NCBI GenBank assembly: GCA_022059125.1
Contig: JAEUWY010000008.1
Location: 682,001-746,000 of the forward strand
Length of the DNA stretch: 64,000 nt
From: Corynespora cassiicola
Taxonomy: Eukaryota > Ascomycota > Dothideomycetes > Pleosporales > Corynesporascaceae
Direction of reading: 5' to 3'
Shown here: positions 55,001 through 64,000 of the stretch, in pieces
Layout: each line of letters starts with the position of its first letter
Position numbering within the stretch: the stretch's first letter is position 1
Notes under the pieces: model-generated
Databases searched by the model: none
Seen by the model: only the letters and a program-made list of their open reading frames with translations
What the model was told of the DNA's origin: nothing
Translations under genes and position numbers: made by a program

Positions 55001-57237
55001 CTGATGGAGTGTTATGGGGACATCGCCGAGATCAAGAGCAAGGGCGATACATACTAGTAAGTTGACTCTGGAGCGTTTATTGCATTGTTTTGCGGGTTTC
55101 CTTTCCTGTCGCGTTGCGAGCACAAATTGATGCTTTGATGGATCACGATTTCGTTTTTACAAAATTTAGCACACATCTTCCCTTAATGCAAACATCATTC
55201 TTGTATCCTGCACCATGCCCTGCCTCATGAACCATGCTAATGAATGTCGTGCAGTCTCGTATCATTCTCCCAGCTCCAGAGGCAGATCATGGATCTCGCT
55301 GTGACACATTTCGTCCACCTTCCTGTTACACCCCCAGTCGAAGACTTGGAGCAGATTCCTCCCGGAATGCCGTCTTTCCTCGGAGACACACCAGCTTCTA
55401 GGTATGTGTGCATCCTCTCGCTTGTATTTTGCTCAATGGCTAATATATTTTTAGGCAACTCCGAGCGGCATACATTGCACACACCGTATCAAAGTTGGTC
55501 ACATACCGCGTCTTTGGTCCATTCCTGTTCAGCCTCGGCCGACGCTTCGACAAGGCCGATTCACTCTTCCAGTCCATGAGCAACCATATCCGAGACAAGA
55601 GCACTCGAAAGGAAGCCATCTGGCGCCAGCAGACACTGCTTGCTGCTTTCACGAGCAGTGGCGCGAAGCAGCGCATCAACACTGCTGCCGGCACAGTCGT
55701 CGAGGAGATTGTCAACGCTATCAAGAACTTCGCCGATCCCCGAGAGGAAGAAGGCATCAAGATTGCGGTCAAGCGGATCGTCAAGCTTGCTGCAGAGACA
55801 TGGCGTTTCGCCCGCCTCGAGCGTGAGGTGATCACAGCTACCATGCCTGCTTTGACGGACGAAGAACACCAGTTCACCGGCCCCGAATTTTGGCCTGCGC
55901 ATGCTAGCAAAGCCGATGGCACCATGATCCCATCCCTTGTTGGCGGAACCGAAATCGCCGACTCGCAGCCTACGATCCTGCTCAGACTTTTCCCCGTTAT
56001 CCACCGCGAACCGAAGCACGAACGATTCCACGAGAAGGGCGAGAAGCGAGACGAAGGCTGCATTTTCCACCATGGCCTAGCCCTCTACGACGATGCGGAA
56101 CCAGTCTCGGCCAGGGCGGAGGAGTTAAGATCAGCCGGTTTGCCTCCAGTTACCTCCGTTTCTGCGACTGCTGCTGATTTTCCGCCGCCCGTCGTGCCGC
56201 CGCCTAGGAACCCGCCTCCGCCAGCGCCCGAGCCGTCCGAGAAGGCTGTATCGGAAAAGGCCAGGTCTATGAGGTCTTCCAAGCGGTCGTCGAGGAGTGC
56301 GTCTGAAAAGGCGCCCTCCGACAAGGCGGCGTCTCCGCCATTATCTCCTCATGATCCGCCGGAACCTACTCATCCCCCACCCCCGCCGCCCTGCCCAACC
56401 GAGCCCCCGCCTCCGGTCCCATCAGATGCCTCCTCTACGCCTAAGGAACCCCCCTCCAAACGCTCGTCTGCATCTTATTTTCGCCGTGTTGATGGCCCCA
56501 TAAGCGTTGCGCGACGTGACGGTCCGGCTTTCCCCATCACTGACAGCATCGTGCACTCGCCTGCAATGCCATCATACGTTTCCGAGATTCCCAATCTCCC
56601 AACCGATAGCATTCTGCTTCCAGTGCTCGCAGCTGAGCTCGATTCCAGAAGGAACCTGCCTCAAACATCACCCATTGAGAGTGCCATTCTTCCGCAGGAG
56701 CCGCCCCTCAGAGACGAGGGACCTCCTACCCCCCCCTTATCGCGGGATGCATCGCCTCCACGCTCCGCATCCCCCCTTTTCGAGGTCATCGACGAGATTG
56801 ATGCGCTGTCATCCCACCGCAGCCGCAAGCAATCAGTCTCCCGCCCCCGCTCCACGCGATCCAAGACGTCGATCGACGAAACCCCCAAAGATCGCTCGGA
56901 CCGAGGCGAACACACTCTTCGCCGCACCAGCGGCTACACGCTGCACAGCCGCCACTCGATGGAGGGCAGCCAGCGCAGCGAGGGAACGCACAAGAGTACC
57001 AACAGCCGGTACAAGTGCGAAAGCCGCAGCGCCGCCATCAAGGGCCTGTACCCCAACAGCCCTCTCGCCGGACAGTCGGCCGAGCCGCCCCGCAAGGAGT
57101 CTCTTAGCAGCAGCAGCAAGCACAAGCGCAAGAGCTTCAGCGAGGTCAGCAAGCCATTCAGCGACAGTGGAACCTGGGATACCAATTCCTCCATGACGTC
57201 GCTCGAAGGCAACCTCGAGCCCTCGACGCTCGACTAA
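52001..57237 (+). CDS. Large Pro/Glu-repeat and coiled-coil protein, function unknown
   Basis: Exons 52001-55056, 55255-55401 and 55455-57237 encode 1,661 aa. The order is: a Lys-rich start (MAKKKNKKTQKKE); a Pro/Glu/Ala-rich region of about 450 residues, including tandem EAPEPPV hexamer-type repeats; a run of Asp near residue 503; a Pro/Tyr/His/Ser-rich segment; the conserved-looking block HDVFYRIAQAIPDLHVLL; a coiled coil of about 330 residues; then, across the introns, a helical domain (MDLAVTHFVHLP, WRQQTLLAAFTSSGAK, FARLEREVITATMPAL) and a second Pro/Ser/Arg-rich tail. The phases of both introns fit exactly. It looks like a fungal scaffold or cytoskeletal protein. I do not recognise a named family and assign no function. 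Confidence 0.85.
52212..52485 (+). repeat. Coding minisatellite of about 18 bp
   Basis: Roughly 12-14 imperfect copies of an 18-bp unit encode Glu-Ala-Pro-Glu-Pro-Pro-Val-type repeats in the unknown coiled-coil protein. Several adjacent copies near 52378-52436 are almost identical at the DNA level, which suggests recent copy change. Confidence 0.85.
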
Positions 57238-58316
57238 AAGGCGGCGCACCAACCTTTCTTCTCTTCTGCGCCGCACTTTTTGTTATTTTTTAACCATTCT
57301 ATTCGTTCGTTCGTCGATGTGGCCAAATGTCTGATTACGGGTTATAATATTTGTCGTCTTTAGCGTTCTTTTTTTTCTGTTTTTCCCTGTTTTTCGGTTG
57401 CCTTGCCTTGTGTTTTTCCTCTCCTATGGGCAAGAGGCAACAGTGCATGCATGCGTGCATTGCATATGCGCATAACAGCTGGCGTTGCATCCCTGAGGCC
57501 TGTCTCACATGCATTAGACGATGACGGCCGACATCTTACGATTGATTCCGGTTCGAATCTCACACGAAGTTCACGGCCTATTCTTGTCTTGGACATGTAT
57601 ATGCACAGCACAGCACAGCGATGGCGTTTTATTTTGGGTACGACTGATGATTTTGTTTGGCGCCGAGCGGGAGGATGGCTCTGTCGCTCGGTGGCGAGAG
57701 GATCCGTCACATTTTCTCGTGGCGTTCTTTTTTCTTTCCTTTGGATGTGTGCGTCTAGCGTTCTTGTTTGTTTTCTGCTGATTGATGACTTTTCCTGATT
57801 TTTTGTAGTATGAGTAGATTCGATTGCATGTTCTGTTTCTTACGAGATGGTGAGCGTTCTCCTCGATTGTTTGTTTCGAGCATTGTATATAGTATTAGAT
57901 GGCTATTGCTTCGCTGGCTATTACGAGGGCAATGAATGATTGGGGGTGTGAACGCATTACGAAGTCTTCTTGTTGATGTGATGATGTCTGTGTGTGTGTC
58001 ATTGGGACCTCAATCAAGTTCTTGCTTGGTGGAACCTGTGCTATTATATCATGATGTGCCGGTTGCGCTTGATGAACGCGTATCCCACAGGAACAAAAAG
58101 AATGACAGGCAAATGTTTTCTTGCTGCGTACGTCACCACCCCCTATTTATTGCATTAAACATAATGAGTGCTGCTTTTTGTTCAAGACACGGGCATGGAG
58201 GAATTACATCATCGCCACCGGCAGAATGAATGCTCCTCAAAAAAAACAAAAAGAATCCCTCTCGCATGAGAGAGAGATAAGTGAGCAGATTTCAAATGCA
58301 AAAAATAGACAAATCA
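57238..58316. other. Intergenic, coiled-coil gene to tRNA-Pro
   Basis: This 1.08-kb, T-rich stretch probably begins with the 3' UTR of the coiled-coil gene. I see no supported gene. Confidence 0.4.
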
Positions 58317-58418
58317 GGCCTTTGCCGCGATTCGAACGCGGGGCCTCCTGCAAATTCGAGAAGAAACTCGGGGAATTGATAACCCGAAGCAGGAATCATA
58401 CCACTAGACCACAAAGGC
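58317..58418 (-). tRNA. tRNA-Pro(CGG) with a 30-nt intron
   Basis: On the minus strand the acceptor stem GCCTTTG pairs with CAAAGGC. The D arm has the A-box TGGTCTAGTGGT. The anticodon stem CCTGC/GCAGG encloses 37 nt, implying a 30-nt intron after position 37 (about 58353-58382). The T arm is CCGCG-TTCGAAT-CGCGG. The anticodon CGG is at 58384-58386 and reads CCG. The discriminator is C, as expected for eukaryotic proline tRNAs. Confidence 0.93.
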
Positions 58419-61400
58419 TGGATGAAGAGATCCTGATTTGATGGAAGTTTGTTAAACTACAAAATATATATTGCAGCAATACGCATCTCGCAATCCGGTG
58501 CAGGTGAGTGAGCCTGGGGAGAGGGTGTTGTTGGAAAGTCATGCACGCCATACGGGTCATGCGGCTTCTCTCGGTCCCCACTCGCAAACTGTAAGCTGTG
58601 AAATCCATGCCAAGAAAGCTGCACGCCGGATGGCTGGGTATCAATCAGCACCGGCCGTAGCGGGCAGGACATGAATGAACATCTCAACATGTTGTCGCCC
58701 CAGCGATCATGTCTTTACCGCAGTTTCTACAACATTCCTTCACTAGACTGCAAAGCTAAACGCATCCAAGGCAGGTGTGCGAACCCTGCATGTAGACCTG
58801 CGCTTGCCCCCGGCCTTGATGGATGGTACCAGGGCTCGACGCAGGAGCAAAAAAGCAAGAGGATCGGCTTTGCGCAACCCTCCCTGCATAACCGTGCTGC
58901 GAGCATCCTATAGCACGGGCGAAAGGCTTGGTACTCGGCCTGCTCAACAGTTGTGAAAAGCAATTTTGTAGAAGACCGCTCCTGGGGCGAGGGTGCGGTG
59001 TGCGGCATCTTGCGTTGCCCATCCCATCTTGCTGAGAGGCAACATCGGTCACTGCGCCGTGACCCCAGCCTCTTGCCAGAAGAATACATCCAATGTGAGG
59101 CGTTTTCGTCCAGCTCAACAACATGCAAGATACCTACCTAGGTAATCTGTAGAGGCTTCGCGCACCGCAATCCAGCCCACCACCACCATCACCGTGGGCT
59201 GAGCGGTGCGCCTCCCGATAAAACGTGACCAGCCTCTGCCTGCTCTGCACGCTCTGCACGTGATCGGCTACCTAAAACGTGACCGGCTGCTGCCTGCCGA
59301 CCTCGGAGATTGCCTCCCCGGTTCTGCCACCCCTCTCACCAATCAGCCCCTTCTCTGTGACTCTAGCGCCTTCTCTCACCTCACCGCCCAGCGCTCGCTT
59401 GGCGCACAGGACACGGCGCTAGTACGAGTCCCCAAGTATAAAAACCCACCGTCTCCCAGCCCCAGACTGATTCCTCATACTTACCTTGTTGGGACCTCTG
59501 GGCTCAAGAATCCAGACGGTCAATCAGGATCGCCTGCATTGCACAGCGCGGAGCGGTCTTGGTTTGAATCTCCTTCGGGGGCTTCACCGGCGCAATTTTT
59601 GCTGGCATTCCTTTGAAATTTCTTTTCGTTGATGTGCATCCTGGTGGTGCATCTCGAAGAAGAGCATGTGACTTTGATTCTTTGCACGGGTTTCTCATGC
59701 TGGGATCATGACAACAAGGCATATGGTGGATAATTATGCCTGGACGCGAGTGTGGTAAGCGTTGCTACTGGTACTCGTGGATGTCACGTGTACCCAGTCG
59801 AGATACACGTGCGGCCGTGAACACGATTTATCGTGAGAAGCCCGCCGAGTGTCGCGTCTCTGGCCCTTGGATACCAAAGGCTAACATCTGCTGGAAGCTG
59901 GACTACGAGCAAGCTCTAGGAGCATGCAATAGCCTATTGTCAGCTGCTCACCAGGCTGTCGCTGCTCAGCGTCACGGTGGCCGCATAGGCGGCGACCTTG
60001 TGGAGCGCCGAGGTTGACATTGGTGTATCAGCCAGCCACTCCTCTACGATCGCATCCAAGCCATCAGAACGCTGCGCTGCACCTGCTTCTGTCGGGTCGC
60101 GTCGACGGCTTGACCGACTGAGGCTTTGCTGTTGTGTTGTCTGAGCTGGATTGCTTCACCGCCTGCGACCTCACCGTCCTCAAGATCGCCGACGAGGCAC
60201 GCCCGTCACCGAGTTGCTGTTCAGAACTTGAAACGCAGGCACACCAGCTGACCGCATCGCTTCTCGACCAGTGCTGACCGCTATGCTGTGGCATCGCACT
60301 TACAGTTCTCGTTGATTGAAACCCAGGCATTCCATTCCCTGAACCAGGCAATCTGGATGAATGGATCGCTATACTAAGGTGGAATGCAGGGGGCCTGTGG
60401 ATCCTGGTTCCCCACGTTGCGGGTATGCTTGACCGCAAGCATAGCATCCCGGTTGATCTGTCCTGTGCTAAGGAGCCTGGAATATGGTACACACGGCACA
60501 TCATCTCCCTTGTGTACCTGTGCCTGGCCCGTCCAACGTTCTCCTGTCCATGAGTTTGGAACCGAATCACGACATGGAGATCATATGAGCTTGACTTGAC
60601 GTCTCGACGCACGGTATGAAGCCGTGGCGACCCTCGACACGATCGTACGATTATTAAAAAAGCCTCATCAATGTCAGTGGCGTTTGCTCGCTACACCCTC
60701 AACTGCAACGACGGCAATGTGCATGCCGCCAGCGGAAACTAATGCTAAACCGCTCCACTATGTCCGGCCCCTTCCTAGGGCTCCCCGAGAGTATAATTGC
60801 GTGTACAGACCAATGGACGACATCTCACCGCCAGATCTGTCCAATCGCCTTGTTCATGTGGGTATGGAACGCCCATGTTGCCTTGGGCAGTTGAAATTGC
60901 CATGCCTTTCTTTTTGGCCAAGTTCTAATTTTTCTACCATGGCGAATGACTAGTAGAATGGAAACGATAGCGCTCCAGCCTGGTGTTCATCTGTTTACAG
61001 GGTGCCTTTACCCAACATTTGAGACGTCCTTCTTGCCATAGCCTCCGGCAGAGTTTTACCATGATGATCCAATCAATGCAAACAATAGTAGGCATAGGAT
61101 GGTAGCAAAGGCTTCATGCTATCAAAACTCGGGATCTACATCACTGCCGAAAGTATACTTGTCTGGTCGCCAAGTCCACAGTTCCGTGCCTCCGGAATGC
61201 CTATTGCTAGGGGGTGCAAAAAAAAGAATACTGCCCCAACGCTAACGCATTGTGATACCACCGATTCTATGCAGTAAGCGCTCTTGGCCTTAAAGCACTT
61301 CAATTATTAGAATAGAGCTATTAATTGACTTATGCTTTTATGACCTTTTGGGAAGCGAAAAGGAAAAAAAGGTTTAGACGCAACAGCATTTCTGGTCCAG

Positions 61401-62393
61401 CGGTTTTAATTGCCCAGCGAAATTTGCGGCATATCTATCTTGTCTGGGCAGGGACAACGGCAACCTACCTTTTCGCGCCTTCCCGAAGTACCCGGCGGAC
61501 ATTTTGAAAAGTTCGTGGCACTTGCTTTTTTCAAGAGGCGGAGGAGCCCCTTTCTCCCAGGCTCTATTCACTTACTTTTTAATACCACATTTTTACGTAA
61601 CTCATTATTGATTTTGGTTGTTGAAGAGCTGCAGGAGTCCGTTTCTCTTATGTTCATCAAGCCAGGACTAAATGGTTTTGGAAGGAATAAGTTGGGGTTA
61701 ACGAGCGAGCAACGGGAATGCTATGGGCGACGAGAAGGTCAGGGGCAACAAAAAAAATGTTGTGATAGTCACACGAGATACCCTGTTGAGGGATGCGGAG
61801 AAAATAATTCTTTTTTTCATGTTGAATGAAGTTACACGCAGGGCGTCGGGTATGCCAAGGCGATCACATTGCTGATCGGTCCCTTCGACTCCCTGTTCTC
61901 GTGTTCCATTCTCTCTGGAAACAGTGACCAGTCTGTTTCAGAAGAGTTGTAAGGATATTAGATTTCTACTGTAACATGGGATCATCCCCAACACTTTTCC
62001 GGCGTGAAGCGTAGTGAGGTAGATGTTCAGTAGATCGTAGCGGTCAAAATCAAACCCAAAGCTCTGGGTCTCAACGCCATGAGAAGGGATCAAAGCGCCT
62101 ACCCTGAATGGCGAATGATAGCCGTGGCTTAGGGTTCAGTGGCTGATTGTATCTGCAGGGCGAGATGGACACGACAGAGGGCGGTCCTGAGCAAGCCCTC
62201 ATACCAAGTCTATCAATGATGATCCATGCTTCATAGTATCCCTCTCCAATCCTCCAAATACGTATTTAAACCCCCTCGACCATCGCCCAAAAGTCCATCA
62301 TCAGCATTCAATTTCAGTACAGTCTTCCATTACAACAACACTTCACACTCTTTCCAGTCCAAAACTTCGGTTTCCAATCCAACAATCATCAAA
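58419..62393. other. Gene-poor stretch before the hydrophobin gene
   Basis: This is about 4 kb with no gene I can support. The open frames are short or unpatterned; the largest is about 180 codons on the minus strand at 60064-60612. The palindrome TACCTAGGTA is at 59135-59144. A direct repeat of AAAACGTGACC occurs near 59219 and 59274. A TATAAAAA box at 59437-59444 has no clear ORF after it. The AT-rich 3' part may be decayed sequence. Confidence 0.45.
62263..62270 (+). promoter_or_regulatory. TATA-like box of the hydrophobin gene
   Basis: TATTTAAA lies about 124 bp before the hydrophobin start codon, followed by a C/A-rich leader typical of highly expressed fungal genes. Confidence 0.5.
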
Positions 62394-62868
62394 ATGAAGT
62401 TCTCCATTGCCATCCTTTCCCTCGCCGCCCTGGCCTCTGCTTCCAACAGCTTGAGCGTCAAGGATGCTTCCACCTCCTGCGGTGACCAGGTCGTCTCTTG
62501 CTGCAACACCAGCAGCAAGCAGAGCAGCTCTGGTCTCATCGCTGCCACTGTTGGCCCCATCCTTCCCGGCGGTTGCAAGGGTCTTTCCGTCAACGTCAGT
62601 AAGTCATCACCTCCTCCTCCTTTGCAGTCTCCCAAGATTTCTACCATTGGGACGTTTATGAACATCTGCTAATGCGATGGCCTCACAGTCGCCCTCCTCA
62701 ACGATCTCGGCAGTGCCTGCGGAAAGAACGAGGTCAAGTGCTGCCAGGGCAACAAGAACACTGTATGTTACTCCCTTCGCCCTCACTCTCTAGATGCTTG
62801 TGATTCTAACTCATCTATAGGGTCTGGTCAATGCCGACCTCCAGTGCACCAGCATCCCTGTCTTGTAA
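62394..62868 (+). CDS. Class I hydrophobin
   Basis: Exons 62394-62598, 62689-62762 and 62821-62868 encode 108 aa. Residues 1 to about 17 form a secretion signal (MKFSIAILSLAALASAS). All eight hydrophobin cysteines are present at 29, 36, 37, 61, 79, 86, 87 and 102, giving C-x6-CC-x23-C-x17-C-x6-CC-x14-C. The long third spacing and the 17-residue fourth spacing fit class I rather than class II. Hydrophobins are secreted and assemble into amphipathic films on aerial hyphae and spores. The introns (90 and 58 nt) have phases 1 and 0, and splicing is needed to join Cys61 to Cys79. A TATA-like box lies upstream. Confidence 0.95.
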
Positions 62869-63414
62869 GGGATTTGATTGCTTGGCCGCCATTGGCGAAG
62901 TTGTAATATCCCTGCGGTATTTAGAACCTAGGCTTAGTTTCTTCCCGCCGGATAGTCTTTGAAGTGCCAGAATGTCTTGGAGGTTGGGCTACTAGATACC
63001 CTGAGATGGTCAATATGCTGGTCTGGAAAACTTGGGGGTCAGAATGTCTTGGAGGTTGAGATACTAGATACCTTGAGATAGTTAATCTATTGGCCGTATT
63101 ACCCTAAATTTTCTCTCTGCATGTGACTTCAGCATCTTGATCGCTACTTTCGAAAGTTGCTATAAATCATTGTGGCCAACTGAAAAAAATTATTTTAGCT
63201 TCACCCAACAGACAAAGCATTGTTCTATGCACCTAACACTTTCATGTTGTCCTCGGCTGACGACTGGCTTGTAGCGGATATCTACCCCAGCCCTTTATGT
63301 GAGATAAGCAAGCGAAGGATTGGCTTAATCGTTGCCACCCCGCTCCACTCAATGCAACATCTTTAGCCTTGGTCAACTTTCACACCCTCGACCTTGGATC
63401 CACCAGCGTTACTT
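62869..63414. other. Intergenic, hydrophobin to WW-HET fragment
   Basis: This 546-bp stretch holds a 54-bp direct repeat (62968-63021 and 63040-63093). No gene is seen. Confidence 0.5.
62968..63093 (+). repeat. 54-bp direct repeat, second copy transition-rich
   Basis: Copies at 62968-63021 and 63040-63093 start with the same 19 bases and differ at eight sites. Six of these are C-to-T or G-to-A from the first to the second copy. An 18-bp spacer separates them. Confidence 0.8.
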
Positions 63415-64000
63415 ATGATCAATCATGAACAACTATCTCGATGCGGAAACACTGGAAATGGTAGCCTTCAGTCGGCCAAGGAACCAGAAACCTCCCAGCC
63501 CTCCACGGGAGTTGCCCAGCCCAAGGGTCTAGGCAACAACTACATCCGGCTGCCTCCATACGCATACCAACCTCTTGAAGAAGAAAGCAGCATTCGTCTG
63601 ATAAAACTATATCCTGGAACATTTGATGACGACATTGGTGTCGAGTTCATCCATTCCAATATCCCCTCTTCATCAGCTAAGAAATGGAAAGACGAACGAT
63701 TGCCCCTGGAAGAGCTTCGAAAAAATTTGCCAGTAGGATGGGAAGTTGATAAAACAATGGAAGGAAGATACTTATTCTACCGTTCTTCCCCTGATCAGGA
63801 AAACCCGACGCAATGGGAACATCCAGATCCTACTGTAGACCCAAAATTGTATGCTGGTGTTCCCCCATCGCCTGAGTACAGTCCCTAATATGAGGCCCTA
63901 TCTTACGCTTGGGGTGACCCTTTACCCCCGGCGGCGGCAGTACACGTCATTGCCGAAAACTCTCTGCCTAAATCGCATGTCAAAGTTCGGTCAAACCTAG
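63415..64000 (+). pseudogene. WW-HET domain gene interrupted by a stop codon (partial, runs off the window)
   Basis: The frame opens at ATG 63415 and runs to TAA at 63886-63888 (157 codons). The same frame then continues to the window end without further stops. Before the stop are the HET-family lead-in IRLIKLYPGTFDDD and a WW domain at about residues 105-137 (LPVGWE with Trp109, aromatic YLFY, TQWEHP with Trp134). Directly after the stop comes YEALSYAWGD, the signature start of a HET domain. HET proteins drive cell death when incompatible hyphae fuse. The missing 3' end, the absence of any splice pair around the TAA and the intact reading frame suggest a recently inactivated gene, though an assembly error cannot be excluded. 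Confidence 0.75.

Noticed and set aside
57541..57570. B-box-like GGTTCGAATC
   Set aside because: No T stem, acceptor stem or A box can be built around it.
60064..60612. Minus-strand frame of about 180 codons
   Set aside because: No recognisable domain, and it lies in a gene-poor stretch with other broken frames.
1..64000. CRISPR arrays, operons, insertion sequences
   Set aside because: None seen. Introns and gene types show nuclear fungal DNA, where bacterial-type features are not expected.

Overview
This window is nuclear DNA of a filamentous ascomycete (Pezizomycotina). Genes carry short GT-AG introns, mostly 45-90 nt, with CTAAC/CTGAC-type branch sites. The gene set combines core eukaryotic genes with a COP9 signalosome subunit, a class I hydrophobin and a HET-domain fragment, which is typical of moulds. 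Class and species cannot be fixed by eye.

Layout. 0.3-3.9 kb: SPT2 (minus), acidic ribosomal protein P2 and ribosomal protein S15/uS19. 3.9-8.6 kb: an AT-richer stretch with an intron-bearing tRNA-Leu and an intronless acyltransferase-like gene. 8.6-13.3 kb: a membrane-anchored alpha/beta-hydrolase-like protein, ATP4 (minus) and NOC4. 13.9-15.0 kb: a five-finger CCCH protein. 15-19.6 kb: a sparse region with degenerate telomere-like repeats and one FAD-dependent amine oxidase gene. 19.6-22.1 kb: a Sel1-repeat Nif1-like gene with a 954-nt last intron. 22.1-34.2 kb: one bZIP gene with a predicted transmembrane segment, flanked by 6.2 kb and 3.9 kb of gene-free DNA rich in microsatellites. 34.2-57.2 kb: a housekeeping block with PRP4, a PTC7-like phosphatase, MPS1, NSA2, mitochondrial bL21m, CSN4, TFIIF-beta, RAD17 and a 1,661-residue repeat/coiled-coil protein. 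57.2-64 kb: a gene-poor end with tRNA-Pro, a class I hydrophobin, a decayed direct repeat and a WW-HET gene broken by a stop codon.

How the genes work together. There are no operons, but many neighbours are divergent pairs sharing one upstream region: SPT2/P2, ATP4/NOC4, PRP4/PTC7, NSA2/bL21m, CSN4/TFIIF-beta and RAD17/coiled-coil protein. The themes are ribosome production (P2, S15, NOC4, NSA2, bL21m), mitochondria (ATP4, PTC7, bL21m), transcription and chromatin (SPT2, TFIIF-beta, bZIP), splicing (PRP4), and checkpoint or cell-cycle control (RAD17, MPS1, Nif1-like, CSN4).

Most worth a second look: the bZIP protein with an ATF6-like layout and its unusual surroundings; the interrupted WW-HET gene; five exact copies of the palindrome TACCTAGGTA, all between genes; the very long last intron of the Nif1-like gene; an in-frame stopless intron in CSN4; and a possible alternative first exon of the PTC7-like gene. 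I did not find a clear new multi-gene system.
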